Shown: one piece after another, positions 47,534-59,729 of the stretch
How the letters are laid out: the number at the start of each line of letters is the position of its first letter
Position numbering within the stretch: the first letter of the stretch is position 1
DNA from: Fennellomyces sp. T-0311
Taxonomy: Eukaryota > Mucoromycota > Mucoromycetes > Mucorales > Lichtheimiaceae
Reading direction: 5' to 3'
Length of the DNA: 64,000 bases
NCBI GenBank assembly: GCA_025266875.1
Contig: JALLLT010000007.1
Coordinates: forward strand, 1,116,001 to 1,180,000
The notes under the pieces: generated by a model
The model's input: only the letters and a program-made list of their open reading frames with translations
What the model was told of the DNA's origin: nothing
The model's database searches: none
Made by a program: the position numbers and the translations under genes

Positions 47534-50500
47534 TCATATATATTCCAAGCCATGATCTATAGGCAGATCTTGATGGGGAGGGGAATTTTGACGTTTCCAA
47601 TAGACGTATTGCCGTGTATTCCATCCTTGTGCGCGACCGGCAAAGCCAACGATGTTGTCAATATCCACTACAAGATACTTTGATCCTCCCGACTCTGTCA
47701 TATACGGATACGGCCCGTCAATTTCTATGGTACGGTAAACTTCAACAAATGCCAGAAGCTTTTCTGAGTCGCTGAACTGATGCTTAAAGAAAAACTTGAT
47801 AGACCCGAAATATTGTCGATGGATGGGGACGACATTCTGATTCGTACGATTCTGCCGGCTTTTATCTACCCATACCTGTAAAACGACAAAGGACTCCTTG
47901 TTGCTTCCTCCGTATGTCACTCCGTCCTTAAGCAGTCGACTACCAGTTTCAAGAAGCTCTTCCATATTGATATTCACACCTGTGTACGATCGATTTTGCC
48001 ATGCCCAGAAGTCTCTAAGGTAACTACGACAATTGAGGTCGCGAACTGTATCTTGCGCAAATGGGCCCCAGATTTCTGGACTATTTTTCTCATCCGACAC
48101 GAAAATCACACTGCTCTTCCTTTGAGTTGAGATGTCGACTTGTTCATCGTCTTGGTCCTCTTGTTGGTTGTGGTTTTCGTCATTGCTCTGGGTTTGTCTT
48201 TTACGTCGTCGTATAGCAGCCAAATCGATCAAAACATTACCAGCATTGGTTCCCGGATACCTTGTTGAGTTCATTCTACGCTTCACAGTTCCAATTGCGC
48301 GCTCCATAGCAAACGCCGCAACGAATGGCAATGGTCCAACTCTTTCAATATACTTGTAAAGATGGGACAGGTAGTGAACATTGGGAGTAAAGACAGTAGG
48401 AGTAATATTGCCTTGATCAACGTGACCTTGTAACCATGAAGTGAACGAAGTAGACGTTGCCTTGAGTTCAGCAAGCTGATCCACCTGTAACTCGCGACTA
48501 AATGCGTAGTGGTAAATCATGGCTAAGTCAAGAAGCGCATTTCGAGTGTCGCTGTTATCGTAAAACTCCAATAACACAGTAGGCACAAAGTAGCGCACAA
48601 AGTGTATCCAATCTACGGCCCTGAAGAAGCTGCTCTGGTACGTCAGATCACCGCAATCGCCAGCAAACGACGAGGGAATCAAAGTCCGGGACGCGGATAT
48701 TCTCGCGCCAAGTAACTGCCGTTGAGATCCGTCTAGATACAATGGATTGTTCTCTACGCCGAAGTCGCCACAAATGACACGCCACAAATGCTTCCCTATA
48801 CCAGGCCCAAGGAGATGCATCACGTCAATCGGGAAAAAGGTAGCGCCGTGAAACGTCGGTAAGGATGCAAACGGAGTGATTTGCTTTTGACCAGTGGCAT
48901 TCACATCAGTTACTTCTGTGTACGAGGCTGAAGATCTTATCTTGAGTTTTAGACGGGTTTCTATAAAAGTTCACGCGAGCGATTACTCAGCTGCAATGTA
49001 TGTATTACTAGATCCATACCTCCTTCGCCCCTCCTTTTCATGGGTGGAAATGTCATAGTATGGTTGATGTAGACACCTTCTATCGTACAGAAACGACAAC
49101 CACGGTAATGGCTGTGCCCCGAATGCCCAGCCAATTTGGATACAGCAGGAATGTCGCCGCCCGCAAAAAAAAGATGTGCTTTTGCAGTAAAATCACCTTT
49201 TTCAGTTTTGACAGTAATGCCACGGTGGCAAAGCGAACTAAGATCCTCCAAAAGGGGAGCCAGAAAGCTGAACAAGTCGTGGGGCTTGTTTGGGCCAGGA
49301 GTCACGCAAACCTGCAACATGTTCTTGTCTTCATACCGCACATCAGGGGGGAGATTGAGGACTACAAGATGGACGATCATCATGGATTGTCCGCCACGCC
49401 GAAACCGCGTAAAGTCGTCAGTATATAATCCCAAAGCGATATCCATATCGTCCTTGAACAGCTCGTTGTTCATTTCCATTTCCTTGTAGACGCCTCCATC
49501 AAACACATCTTTCAAAACGCCTTCTGTCCTTTGACGAGTAGATCTGTACTTCAACAATTTACGTGTTTCTTCATCCTTGATCAGAACGGCCAGCTGTTGT
49601 TTCAGTGGCAGTTGCTGCATCTGCTTAACTGGCGTCGTCGACCCATCCTTGTACCGTGGTTTATTGCAATGTTCACATTCGACACGAGTATCGTCATCTT
49701 TGTACATTTTACACCCGTCAGGGCATACATCGTATGGTTTTGGTTTGACAGGATAGCTCCGCCGCAATTCGTTTTTTGCTCGATAAAAGCTCAACAATTT
49801 TGGACGTAAACCTTCGATGTAAGCGTTGACGCGTCGCATCATAGCATCAAATGTTTCTCGAGGTAAACCGGCATCCGCTGCCATTGCATACAAATCCATG
49901 CTACATTGAATATGGCTTTCGTTAGTAAGGTGAAATTCGCGCAGATCGATTATCTCGGAGCCGTCTGCAGCTGTAGTGGGAGAGTTTGCATCCAATGACT
50001 CCAAAAGTCCAGCTTGCAGCTGTGTGTTGAATATATTGCTTAGTGACGGAGTAGTTTGGCTCAAGCGCAGTTCAAGGTCGTCAACTTCCATGGGTTCAGG
50101 AGCTGTGCTCAATGGGGCGTGAAGGATGATCGTTGGAGCGTCAAGGCTGCTCGGCATCAGGTAGTGAGGCATCAGTGGTGATCGATGAGGCATCAGGGGC
50201 TATCGGTGGGGCATCATCATCTGTCCAGTGGTCACCATAATAATCGTAATCGTAATTTGGACCCATGTTCTCCAAGTTACTTCCAGCATTCTGCAAGTAC
50301 ATACTCCATGAATATTCGATTATTAATATAATGTATCGGATCGTACCTGACTAGACTGATTATTAAGATCAGTGAGAGGTGCCAGGGCACCTGTAGGGTG
50401 TGCTTCAGGTAGCATGGCAGCAGTTGAACTTTCACCATTTGTCTATGGGGCAAAACGATATACTTAGTATTCCTTGTCAACGACACGAACAATTGCACTT

Positions 50501-50634
50501 ACTGATCTTCCGAATGCAAGGCTTTCACAATCTAACCGCACTCGATCTTGCATGCATTCATCCAAATGATCCTTGATTTCAGTGGTTGTACCAGTAATTA
50601 TATAGCAACAGCCATAGCACTGGACGCTGGGCAT
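47534..50634 (-). pseudogene. Tnp2-family transposase (Transposase_21), frameshifted
   Basis: The gene starts at ATG 50634 with a 132-nt exon encoding a C2HC-like finger (CYGCC...HLDEC). Linker exons follow, then a 410-codon frame (48,961-50,193) with the cysteine cluster VCPDGCKMYKDDDTRVECEH, RFRRGGQSMMIVHLVVLNLP, GPNKPHDLFSFLAPL and RGCRFCTIEGVY. A second frame (47,534 to about 48,960) has FFPIDVMHLLGPGIGKHLWR and the Tnp2 C-terminal region. These blocks match the plant/fungal Tnp2 transposase. The two main frames are offset by one base near 48,970 with no intron of normal size to join them, and the acidic exon near 50,200 also changes frame. Sequencing error or decay are both possible. Confidence 0.78.
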
Positions 50635-50730
50635 GGTGGCAGTGATTTAATTAAGAGAGTGAGATTATTGGGAGTGACTGACTGTACTTAGTACCAAAAC
50701 AACTTTACAGCTTTTACCACATTCACTCCC
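50635..50730. promoter_or_regulatory. Bidirectional promoter region of the CACTA-type element
   Basis: Only 96 bp separate the divergent start codons of the transposase and accessory gene, so the two genes must share a promoter region. No specific site was identified. Confidence 0.5.
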
Positions 50731-52256
50731 ATGTCCACCGACACTGCGCTGACTCTTTTCACCAGTTTCCGTGAAGATATACGGGAATTCAGGGAACTTG
50801 TCATATCCAAATCCGCAAAGACAACTGCTGCAATTGATGAACTGAAGGCTGCTGTCACTGAACTAAAGGATCGTGTTACAGATTTGACAGAAACCGTCAA
50901 CAACTTCCGTGCGAATCGTGACCATTTCTTGGAGCAAGACTTAGAAGCAAACATGACCGAGTTTCCGCGTGCGCGTGCTGATGCCAACCCATTCAAAGAC
51001 GTGGAGTTTTCACGAGATGTTTCTTTTCCCGTTAACGACAATGGTAGCCAAAAAACACCCAGCTGGGAGCTATTCGAGATCCTGGGTAAAGAGATTATCG
51101 GCGAGGCGAAGTGGAAGGTCCGGTATCTCAACACATTCAAGAAGAACGCCAGAATCTACTCAGATTCACTTGCACGACGCGCACGATGCAAATTGAAGTT
51201 GCCCTCGGACGCGACATGGAGTGACGTTGACCCTGAAGACCAATACATCATTGTGGATATCCTTGAAAAGGGAATTGGCGGCGAATATCCTTTGAAAGCA
51301 TGTGTTGGGCAATGGGGAGCAAAGGTCTTGATGGTGAAGGCTTTTTTCCGAACGAAAGGACAAGGTGAGCTCTGGGAACCATTAGTTAGCTCGAAACCAA
51401 CTAATATTTTTATTTTTCAGGTTTGGTCGAACCGGCGAAAAAGTCTCGAAGGTATCACTATTATTTCCTGTTTTCTTGAATGAGATATTAAGGTATTTTA
51501 TCTTTAGCGCAACCAATGCACCGTCTGTGGAAGCCGGATCCCAAGCTAGGTATTGCTTTTATTTCCTGTTTTCTTGAATGGGATATTAAGGGTGTTTTAT
51601 GTTTAGCACAACCAGTGCATCTCCTGCTGATGCTGAATCCCGCCCAACAGGCTCAAGCGTTCAAAGGTAAGCTATACAATCATATAAAATTTCTTTACAC
51701 TGAGAAATTATTACTTTTAGCCCAAGAATATCGATTTCGCCATCTCGCTCTCCAGAACCAAGCGTTGTTCCCGAAGCACGGTATGTAATATTTACTATTA
51801 TGATTTTATAAACAGAAGGCTAATGGAATGCAGTTCAAACAAACGAAATCCTGTTGATGATTACTTTGCCGCATTTGACGCCGTATTGACAAGTGAGGAC
51901 GACTCGGATGAAGTTCCTGATACAGCTGCAAGACTGCCCCAACGAAAGCGTACACAACATTCCCAAGCAACTACTATCGAAACTCCATTGCCAAGTGATG
52001 ATGAGGATGTGCCTCTGGTGAAGAACAGGAGGGTGACCAAAAGGTGCAAGGCTCCAAGGACAAGGGCAAAAAGCGTGCGACTCCGATCGGTATGTATTCC
52101 AAGCAACTGAGAATGAGCTTCATCTCACCATTGAGTATTTTTTCCGTTAGAATCTGCCCCCAAAAGAAAACGTGGACGCCCGTCGAACGCAGAAAGGCAA
52201 GCAAAAAGAGCAGCGCAGGAAGCGGCACAGAAAGCAGCAACATCGAACAACTAATA
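50731..52256 (+). pseudogene. Transposon accessory protein with coiled coil and AT-hook
   Basis: From ATG 50731 the first exon encodes a coiled coil (AAIDELKAAVTELKDRVTDL) and a globular, BEN-like basic-aromatic domain (PSWELFEILGKEIIGEAKWK). Five short exons follow, separated by 40-57-nt introns, encoding a Ser/Pro-rich linker (SPSRSPEPSVVPEARR). Two adjacent exon-intron units are near-duplicates. The last exon reads naturally as ESAPKRKRGRPSNAERQAK, an AT-hook-like tail, but only in a frame offset by one base from the preceding exon. The shift lies near 52,015. It may bind the subterminal motifs, as accessory proteins do in EnSpm; that is inference. No homologue was recognised outright. Confidence 0.6.
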
Positions 52257-52505
52257 CCCCAGATACCCAGGAACGTCTTGATATTTTGTTGTCATGGTTT
52301 CATTGTTTCACTGGATGTAATAGCATATTGATACGTCTCATGGATAAAAAACAAAAATAAAAGCAGTTCAAAGCAATTATTTATATTCAAAATCAATTCA
52401 GACACTCAAAAATAATTCAAAAGGAAATTCAAAAAAGGGGCCATTTCGAATTTATTTTGCGTTACGAGCTTTTAAATATTTTTTGAATTTTTTTTTTCTG
52501 AGGTG

Positions 52506-55500
52506 AGTGTTGTTGTACCATCACCAATAACTAGAAGAACAAAATCATTGCTGATATCCAATATTCATGAGCATATAGGAGTAATATTGAATGCCTTATA
52601 CTATACGTTTGAGCTTAATAAAAATTATTTGCAGTGAATCCTCATTTCTTCTTCCTACGGGGATGGAACCTCCAAACCTCGGAAAATAGAGGGTGAGAGG
52701 AGAAAGAGAGATGAAGTAGACATTAAAGTCGAGTGGATAGTATGCTTAAAACGGGGGAGGAAAAAGTCACGGCTCACTGTATGTGAACTTTGGTTAACAA
52801 GCCTTCTTAATATTCATACGTGTCCTGTGTGGCGACTTTGTCTCCACCGACCGTCTACTCCGCGTAGATATTTAGCGCATTTCATTCTTATTGAACGAAG
52901 TTACCGGAGTACCAGCTTCTGTATACAACGGTGGGTCAATGCCCTGAAGCTAATAACATATAGGTCAAATTTAATTAAATGATACACATCGGCGTTAAGA
53001 ACTTACTCCGTGAACCTTGGTATGCTGGCTTTATTTTCCTATAGCTTCATTGAAAATACCTATAAACAATGACATATATCACACCTAGGGACCCGTCAGC
53101 AAGGCCAAAACCGTAAATAGCTGTATGTAAATGACCATTTCGTCTGTAGAAGAATCAAATCATCATGCTATGAGAAAAAAGACGGCTATCTACAATTTAT
53201 CAAGAGCTGCATTGCGTTATTTGCTTCTACTTTGGAATTGAACGCATGATAGTTTTGGTGAGTGTAAGCTGTACATAAGCAGCACCGGGTTTTTAGATAG
53301 AAGTATCAAATTTTGCAATATGCACCGAAAAGCTAGGAAAGTGCTTGAAAAAGCTTAATAATTAGAGAGGTCCAATCGATTAATTGACTTTTAAACCTGG
53401 TCATAGCCTATAAAACTCCTGCTATACGCCCACAACTTACGATATTCAACTTTGTAACTGGTTCGGTTCCAACTATCTATCCTGTATAAATGCTTTACAT
53501 TAGACTTTCATTTCCAATTACTCTTCATCTTTTACCTTCCCATTTTCCAAGTTTTTTAAATTTGTCACTTTTCGGCGCTGTTTCTTAGCTAATTTTATCC
53601 AAAATCTGCCTACTTCTGGTCATATCTCGATCCCAACGTTCGTTAACTACACAATTTAAACTTCCACGTACTACTAACAATTATTAGGATCATTTATAGA
53701 TGCCTTCCTCTGCGTCAATTTTTTTTTTTTTTGCATCTCGGAAAAAGGCGAGAATCACTCTATTTTAAATAATCATTTTCTCTGTCACTGGTTTGACTAA
53801 CTGTTGGTATTACGGAACTTGCCTTTGAATTATCTATAGAAAGTGCTAATATACCAAGGAAATCTAATCGCTGGATCAGTTTCTATTAAACGAAAAAGGA
53901 TTCAAGATGATTTTCCTGGGCACTGGCCTATGGTTATTTGACTTTATTCGATTCCGTATCTTTTTCATTTCATATGCTTTTCATCACCGACGTCTTCCTA
54001 AAAACCCTGTAGGCACTCTTCCCAACCGACTTGTTTCTCTCCTATGTTCCTGGTATACATCATACACTATGTTCTACCGACAGCCGCACGATAGACAAAT
54101 GTTACATACATAACTAGAGTAATACTTTGCCATCAATAAAAAATACTACCACAAAAGCGCTCTTTCATCACACGTGTGATACATTCAATACAAATGAATT
54201 TGCTTTTATGCGATTGACGAGAGAGTGGTTTAATAGATTACTCGCATTGGAAAGACGCGACTGCGACTATTGCGAATGTCGTAAATACGCTAGCAATTCA
54301 TGCAAATATAGTCGTTTCCAAATGGATCCTACAATAGAGTTGCCTTGAGAAGCGACTAGATAGCTCCTCCTATGTGTGTCAAAGTATAATTTGGTCAAGA
54401 GGAGCTTGATCCAGTCAATGACAACCGCCCATGTAAAAACCAAGTCGTGAAACGTGATTAAATCCGTTGGCCTCCCATAGGCTGGATGATCATTCTACCT
54501 GAACCGTGCATAATTATTTACTGCTCAGTAACCTGATTGCTGTTGTCTGTGAAATAAAACATACACATGTGACGTCGCGTGCCTCCACTCGTTTTGGTGT
54601 CGTTTATTCACACACGTCATTAGGCAAAAACCTTTTAACCAAAATTCGACATTCTCGTGGTTTAACTTGTCAATAGTACTCAAAAGGAAACACACTGATG
54701 GATCGTTGAAAATGGTTATGGGCTTATGCAATTTTGTTTAAGGTAACCAGGGCAAAGCTTCCTTTCTTGCAAACGGTAGATTTTGGTGCCAGTTTCGTGT
54801 ATACCGAATAGTTTGTGGACGCTATTAAATTTCCGTTCGTACCCCTTTCGTTCGTCGTTGCTCGGCTATTTAATACAAAGGAATGATTGCCCTTCCTTTC
54901 CCCAAAAAAAGAACGAAGGCCCGCTTTTTATATGCAATTGGCACAAGTTACACATAACCAATCTCTGGGGTGGAAAAAATAAAAGTCAATGGACGCTTAT
55001 CGATAGGTGTCACCATACCGTCAAAGACCATGTTACTTTTGGCTTTTTTTTATAAATGCAGGTAACTGATCAAGCTCATACAGAGGCACATGATGGTCTT
55101 GGCCCCCGTGCGGATATCTGCAAAACCTTAATTCTTGCCAGCAATAGTGAGAAAATCCGGCACTTATTTTGTTATTTCTCGCTGTTGCTTACCCTACTCC
55201 CCAACATTAGCTTATCGAGGATTACACATGGGAATTCACATGTCCGATAACTGTAAATCCTTTTGAGAATGGCCTTTCCTCTTTACCTAAAGAACAAATT
55301 GACCAAAAAGAAAACGCTTGTATCACTCAATTGCCAGGACGTCGCGTAGATAAAACGCAAACGGTGGCGCTCCAACGATAAACATCGAATTGTCATCTGA
55401 CGGTAGCGGCTCACCAGCTCGTCATTGTATGTGATCGGTCAATGTATGATGCAGACACTGTACGTACAATATTCATACAAAAAATCGGCATATATAAACC

Positions 55501-55761
55501 AATAGACTATTGCATGGCGACAGCGTGATCCCTGCTCAGGTACCAGAGCTGTCAATAGGGTTTCAAACAGCACCGGAGACCTCCTTTTGTTGCGGATGCC
55601 ATCTTTGGAATCATTCCCAGTTAAAACACGTAAACAACGCTAACGGTTTTGAAGATACCCCCACACTGTCCCCCCATTCCTGCCTTTAAAAACGGACGGG
55701 AGTTCCAAAGTTGTTTTAGCATTTACTTTTCCTTCTTCTCTTTTTATTATTACGTCAAGCT
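52506..55761. other. 3.3-kb AT-rich region without a confident gene
   Basis: No identifiable gene. Open stretches at 53,907-54,113 and 54,127-54,348 (+) are unassigned. The second copy of the dispersed repeat lies at 54,474-54,631. The last few hundred bases should contain the promoter of the SPX-GDPD gene; a pyrimidine-rich tract directly precedes its ATG. Confidence 0.4.
54474..54631. repeat. Dispersed repeat, copy 2
   Basis: Diverged direct copy of 35,111-35,263, sharing the start CCCATAGGCTGGATGATCAT and the later ACATGTGACG(T/G)CGCGTG segment. On the minus strand the peptide blocks EWRHATSHV and NDHPAYG are preserved but interrupted by stops. Confidence 0.8.
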
Positions 55762-58700
55762 ATGAAGTTTGGTAAAACACTGCTAAGGAACCAGATTCCC
55801 GAGTGGTCCAAGAACTATTTATCCTACAAGTCTCTGAAAAAGTCGATCAATGAGACAGCGAGTGATTCACCGCCATCCGAAGAAGCCACCACGGGTACAA
55901 TGAGCAAAAAGAGTCATTCCGGTTTTCAATGCTGACGTATCGCCATAGCGATATTTTTCCAACTCGACAGAGAGCTCGAAAAAGTGGACACGTTTTATTC
56001 ATACAAGCAATCACAGATTGAGCGACGATTGTGGATCTTGACTGAAACGTACAACACTCATTACCCTGCGAGCGAAGAGGGGCCGGATATCCAAGAAGAG
56101 CTTGTGAGTGCGCTCCAGGAGACACGTGCACAGATGATCAAGGTTATGTGGTTTGCCGAACTCAATGCCAAAGGGTTCCGAAAGATCCTTAAAAAGTATT
56201 TCACGTAATCGAGTTGATTCATGCACGTGCGACTGAACAATTGACACCCTAGGCTGGACAAGAAGTTGGCGCTTGAAACTCAGAACGTCTACTGGCAGAC
56301 AAAGGTACCTTTGCACATTGGTATAAAAAAAGGGAAATCGAAACCCTTAGAGATAAATGCGCCATAGGTTGCCGTCTTGCCATTCGCCTCGCATGAGCAT
56401 ATCCGCACGGAGATCGACAAGGTCACGCAGTGGATAAAGACGTTGGCGGTGTCGGATGATCGGTCGCTGATTCGTGAGCCAACCATGCGCCATCCCGCGT
56501 CGGTGTCTGTTAAATTACCGATGCCATCGACCATGCGGCGCCACAACAGTTGTCTGAGCGACGAAGAGAACGATCAATGCGCGCAAGCAATAGAGCAAGA
56601 CGACGCAAAGCAGCTTGATAGGCTACTGAATGATGTCAAACCCAAATCAGACGCCGATCAGGTAAGCTAAACTGGGAAAAGTGCTGGAAAGGACCATGCT
56701 AAGCCAAATCGGTAAAATTTTTCCCATTAGACACGCTATACCCTCCTGGAACTGGCTGCTCAACGGGGCTCCGTTCAGTGTTTGGAGCATCTGATCAAGA
56801 GTGGAGTCAGCCCTTTGGATCACCACGACATCAACGATCGCAATTTGTTGCACAAGCTATGCATTTTGCGCGGCGAAGGTCAGCCCGAACAAAACGCATC
56901 CAAGATTCTTGAAACACTTTTGCGTTTGTTGCCGGAGTTGCCCAAACAAACGGATTTCGCTGGTCGTCGACCCTTGCACTATGCCTGCGAATTCGGACAA
57001 GCTGAAACGGTCCGCTTACTCTTGAACCATGCGGTCGAACACAAGTATTACAATGCCAGAGGGTTTGCGGATCCGGCTTGGCAGGATCGGGAAGGGGATA
57101 CTCCGCTGTTCCTGGCCGTTCTCCATGGCAATTATCAGACGTTGAAGGCCCTGATTGATATCGGCAAGATATCGGATATTGATGGCGTCATTGCTGGTAA
57201 GTTTGTTACGAGGTTACGTAAAGACTGTACGCAGACGCTGATAGGCTTCACAGCCGCTTCCAAACAGCAAACGAACGGTAATGGTGTTGCGACTGACAGT
57301 GACCTTATCCCTGAATTTGCTCGGTTATCGCACCATCCATCCGCTGCGGCCATTGCCTGTGGACAGTCTAACCTAGAGCTACTGAACCTACTGATCGATA
57401 CTGGGGTTAAAGTGGATCTCGCGGACGAGGATGGCGAGACGGCTCTCCATATCGCGATTCGTACGCACTTTACAGAAGGTGTTCGTGCGCTTATCACGCG
57501 CGGACATGCAGACGTCAATCTTCCTGAGAAAATCAATGCATGGACTCCTTTGATTATTGCAGGTAAATTGAACTGCGTTGGAGAAAAAAAAGGGATGGTT
57601 GTACGCTAACCTTCTTGCGCCATAAAGCCATGGAGGGCTGCTTAGACATTGCCCAGATCCTCTTGGATGCCAAAGCCGACAAGTCATATACCGACGGTGG
57701 TGGCTGGGCAGCCTATGAGCATGCGGTTTTCCGCGGTCATCTTGAACTGGGCCGACTGACCAAACCTGACACTGATGTACCCGAGTTCAAATACCCGAGT
57801 CCAAAGTTGACCGGCAGTCCCAAGAACGGAAGCTTCAAAGGCAAGGCGCGTACAAGAGCCAGTCGACTTTATGGACACAAGTATCTCACGGACCAAAGCA
57901 TGATCATTATCAATCTTGGATCCAACGATATCCGCAATCCACTCTCGCAACGGTTCCTGAGACTGAATGACCCTGCGTTGGATGAACAACGGTTATCCAT
58001 CTCCGTATCGGCCATCAATGCGACCGGTGAATTGCCTATTCTGGATTTGCCGCCAAATAATCAACAGCAATTGCTGCAGCCGGAACCCATGGTCGTCTTG
58101 GCGTCCAGACCCGAGGATGTGGTTCTGCGCTTCGATGTGCTGGAGACGTTTGCAACGCCCGGGACTGATAATATCATTGCTCGTGGCACGGCTACGCTGG
58201 CAACGGATATGATCTTTACGCAATCCAGGGGATTCAAAGGACAAGCGCCTGGAAACACGTCGTTGAGAGGACAACAGACGGTGCCATTGGTGCGGGCTTC
58301 CACGTTGGAATACATGGGCTCGATTGGGTTCGAGTATTTCGTGGTGACCCCGTTTACGCACCCAAAGATGACGGTGGGTGATCGATACACTTACTACAAG
58401 TCGTTGGAAACCAAGATTATTGGCCACCGTGGATCGGGCATGAACAAGCGAACATCGAATTTGCAAGTTGGCGAGAACACCGTCTTATCCTTCATTACAG
58501 CGGCTTCGTTGGGCGCCGAGTATGTCGAGTTTGGTAAGCGCTTGGATATGTAGCGCAGTATGCATTACTTACCAAGAAGTAAAGATGTGCAGCTGACCAA
58601 AGACCTGGTGCCTGTCATTTATCACGATTGGACGGTGACAGAAACTGGCTTTGATATTCCGCTGAACGCCATCACTCTAGAGCAGTTTCTGCATCTGAGA

Positions 58701-59583
58701 CCATCGGGTCATATCAAAGAGTACCACACAGGTGTCAGTGACGGACCCCACGGCGAACTGCTGCCAACGCTAAACGGCAACCACGACATGATCGAAGACA
58801 TTGAAACCACCGGACTCAAGGTCCCGAAACAGCGCATGAACCGATCCAACTCGTTGAGTGCGATTCGAGGAAGAGCGTTATCGGAACAACGCAGCGTTGC
58901 CACGTCTCGACTCGAGTTCACAAAGACCAACAAGCTTGGCAAGTTGAAAGGCAATGGGCCGGAAAGCATCCAGGCGCCGTTCACGACGCTGGCGGAAGCG
59001 CTGACCAAGATCCCGATGAGTGCTGGGCTGAACATTGAGGTGAAATATCCCATGATAGACGAAGCGGAAGGCGACGAACTGCACTTGTTTCAAGAAATCA
59101 ACATCTTTGTGGACACGATATTGCAGTGCGTGTACGACCATGCTGAGCAAGATCGCCGCATCATCTTTTCATCGTTCCACCCGGAGATTTGTGTTGCCTT
59201 GAATCTAAAGCAGCCCAACTATCCGGTGTTTTTCCTCACCGACGCAGGCACCTTACCCATGGCGGATGTGCGGTGCAATTCGTTGCAGGGTGCTGTTCGG
59301 TTTGCCAAGCAGGCGGATCTGTTGGGCGTGGTCACAGCCAGTGAGCCTATCCTGGAAGCACCGAGAATGACGTCCATCATCAAGGAGACCGGCTTACTGC
59401 TGTTCACGTACGGGGTGCTGAATAATGAAGTAGAAAACGCGGTTGCACAGAGGAATTACGGCGTGGATGCGGTCATTGTGGTAGGTTCTGCGTGGCGTGC
59501 TTGCGAATGGACGGTTGCTCACACAAGAGTAGGATTCGGTGGTGGCTGTACGAAAAGGGCTGCGCGGCGAAACAAGCGCATAG
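55762..59583 (+). CDS. SPX-ankyrin-GDPD glycerophosphodiester phosphodiesterase (Gde1/Pho81-like)
   Basis: Nine exons (55762..55894, 55949..56195, 56253..56304, 56368..56661, 56731..57196, 57254..57562, 57628..58533, 58585..59480, 59533..59583) total 3354 nt, 1117 aa, all joined in frame. An N-terminal SPX domain starts MKFGKTLLRNQIPEWSKNYL and includes the KILKKLDKK inositol-pyrophosphate-binding lysine cluster. Ankyrin repeats follow (RRPLHYACEFGQAETVRLLL; GDTPLFLAVLHGNYQTLKAL; GETALHIAIRTHFTEGVRAL). The C-terminal GDPD domain has IIGHRGSGMNKR, GENTVLSF, a (D)VQLTKD.VPVIYHD motif and NIEVKYP, i.e. the catalytic HRG...E.D and HD residues. Yeast Gde1 hydrolyses glycerophosphocholine and Pho81/NUC-2 regulate phosphate starvation. 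Intact GDPD residues favour Gde1 activity. The reading frame of exon 8 stays open past its donor, but the GT-AG splice restores the normal end DSVVAVRKGL. Confidence 0.93.
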
Positions 59584-59729
59584 AAAACATAGACGTGTCC
59601 GTAGAGTTTCAAAAAATGAGGAAAAAAAAAGATACACTTTTCCTAGTCCGAAACATTCGCTTTATTTCTTTCGGCAGGACCAATCCAAGCCGTCAGCTTG
59701 TAAAACTACAAAAGAACCGGGTTGTGTCA

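Larger units (their letters stand above)
47375..52505. mobile_element. Tnp2/CACTA (EnSpm)-type DNA transposon
   Basis: A 5.1-kb unit is bounded by CACCTCAGGAAAAATAAATT at 47375 and its imperfect reverse complement ending CTGAGGTG at 52505, so the terminal repeat starts with CAC as in CACTA elements. Both subterminal regions (47,390-47,520 and 52,360-52,500) are AT-rich and packed with ATTCAA-type motifs, like the transposase-binding arrays of EnSpm elements. Inside are two divergent genes: a Tnp2-domain transposase (-) and an accessory protein (+), separated by 96 bp between start codons. The 3-bp flanks (CCC / AGT) do not match, so a target duplication is not visible. Both genes carry apparent frameshifts, so the copy is probably inactive. 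Confidence 0.78.

Noticed and set aside
59484..59729. Apparent continuation of the GDPD protein into the next gene, giving one long fused frame
   Set aside because: The frame is open through the intron at 59,481-59,532, but a consensus GT-AG splice gives the normal GDPD C-terminus and a stop at 59,583. The downstream ATG at 59,730 starts a separate gene.
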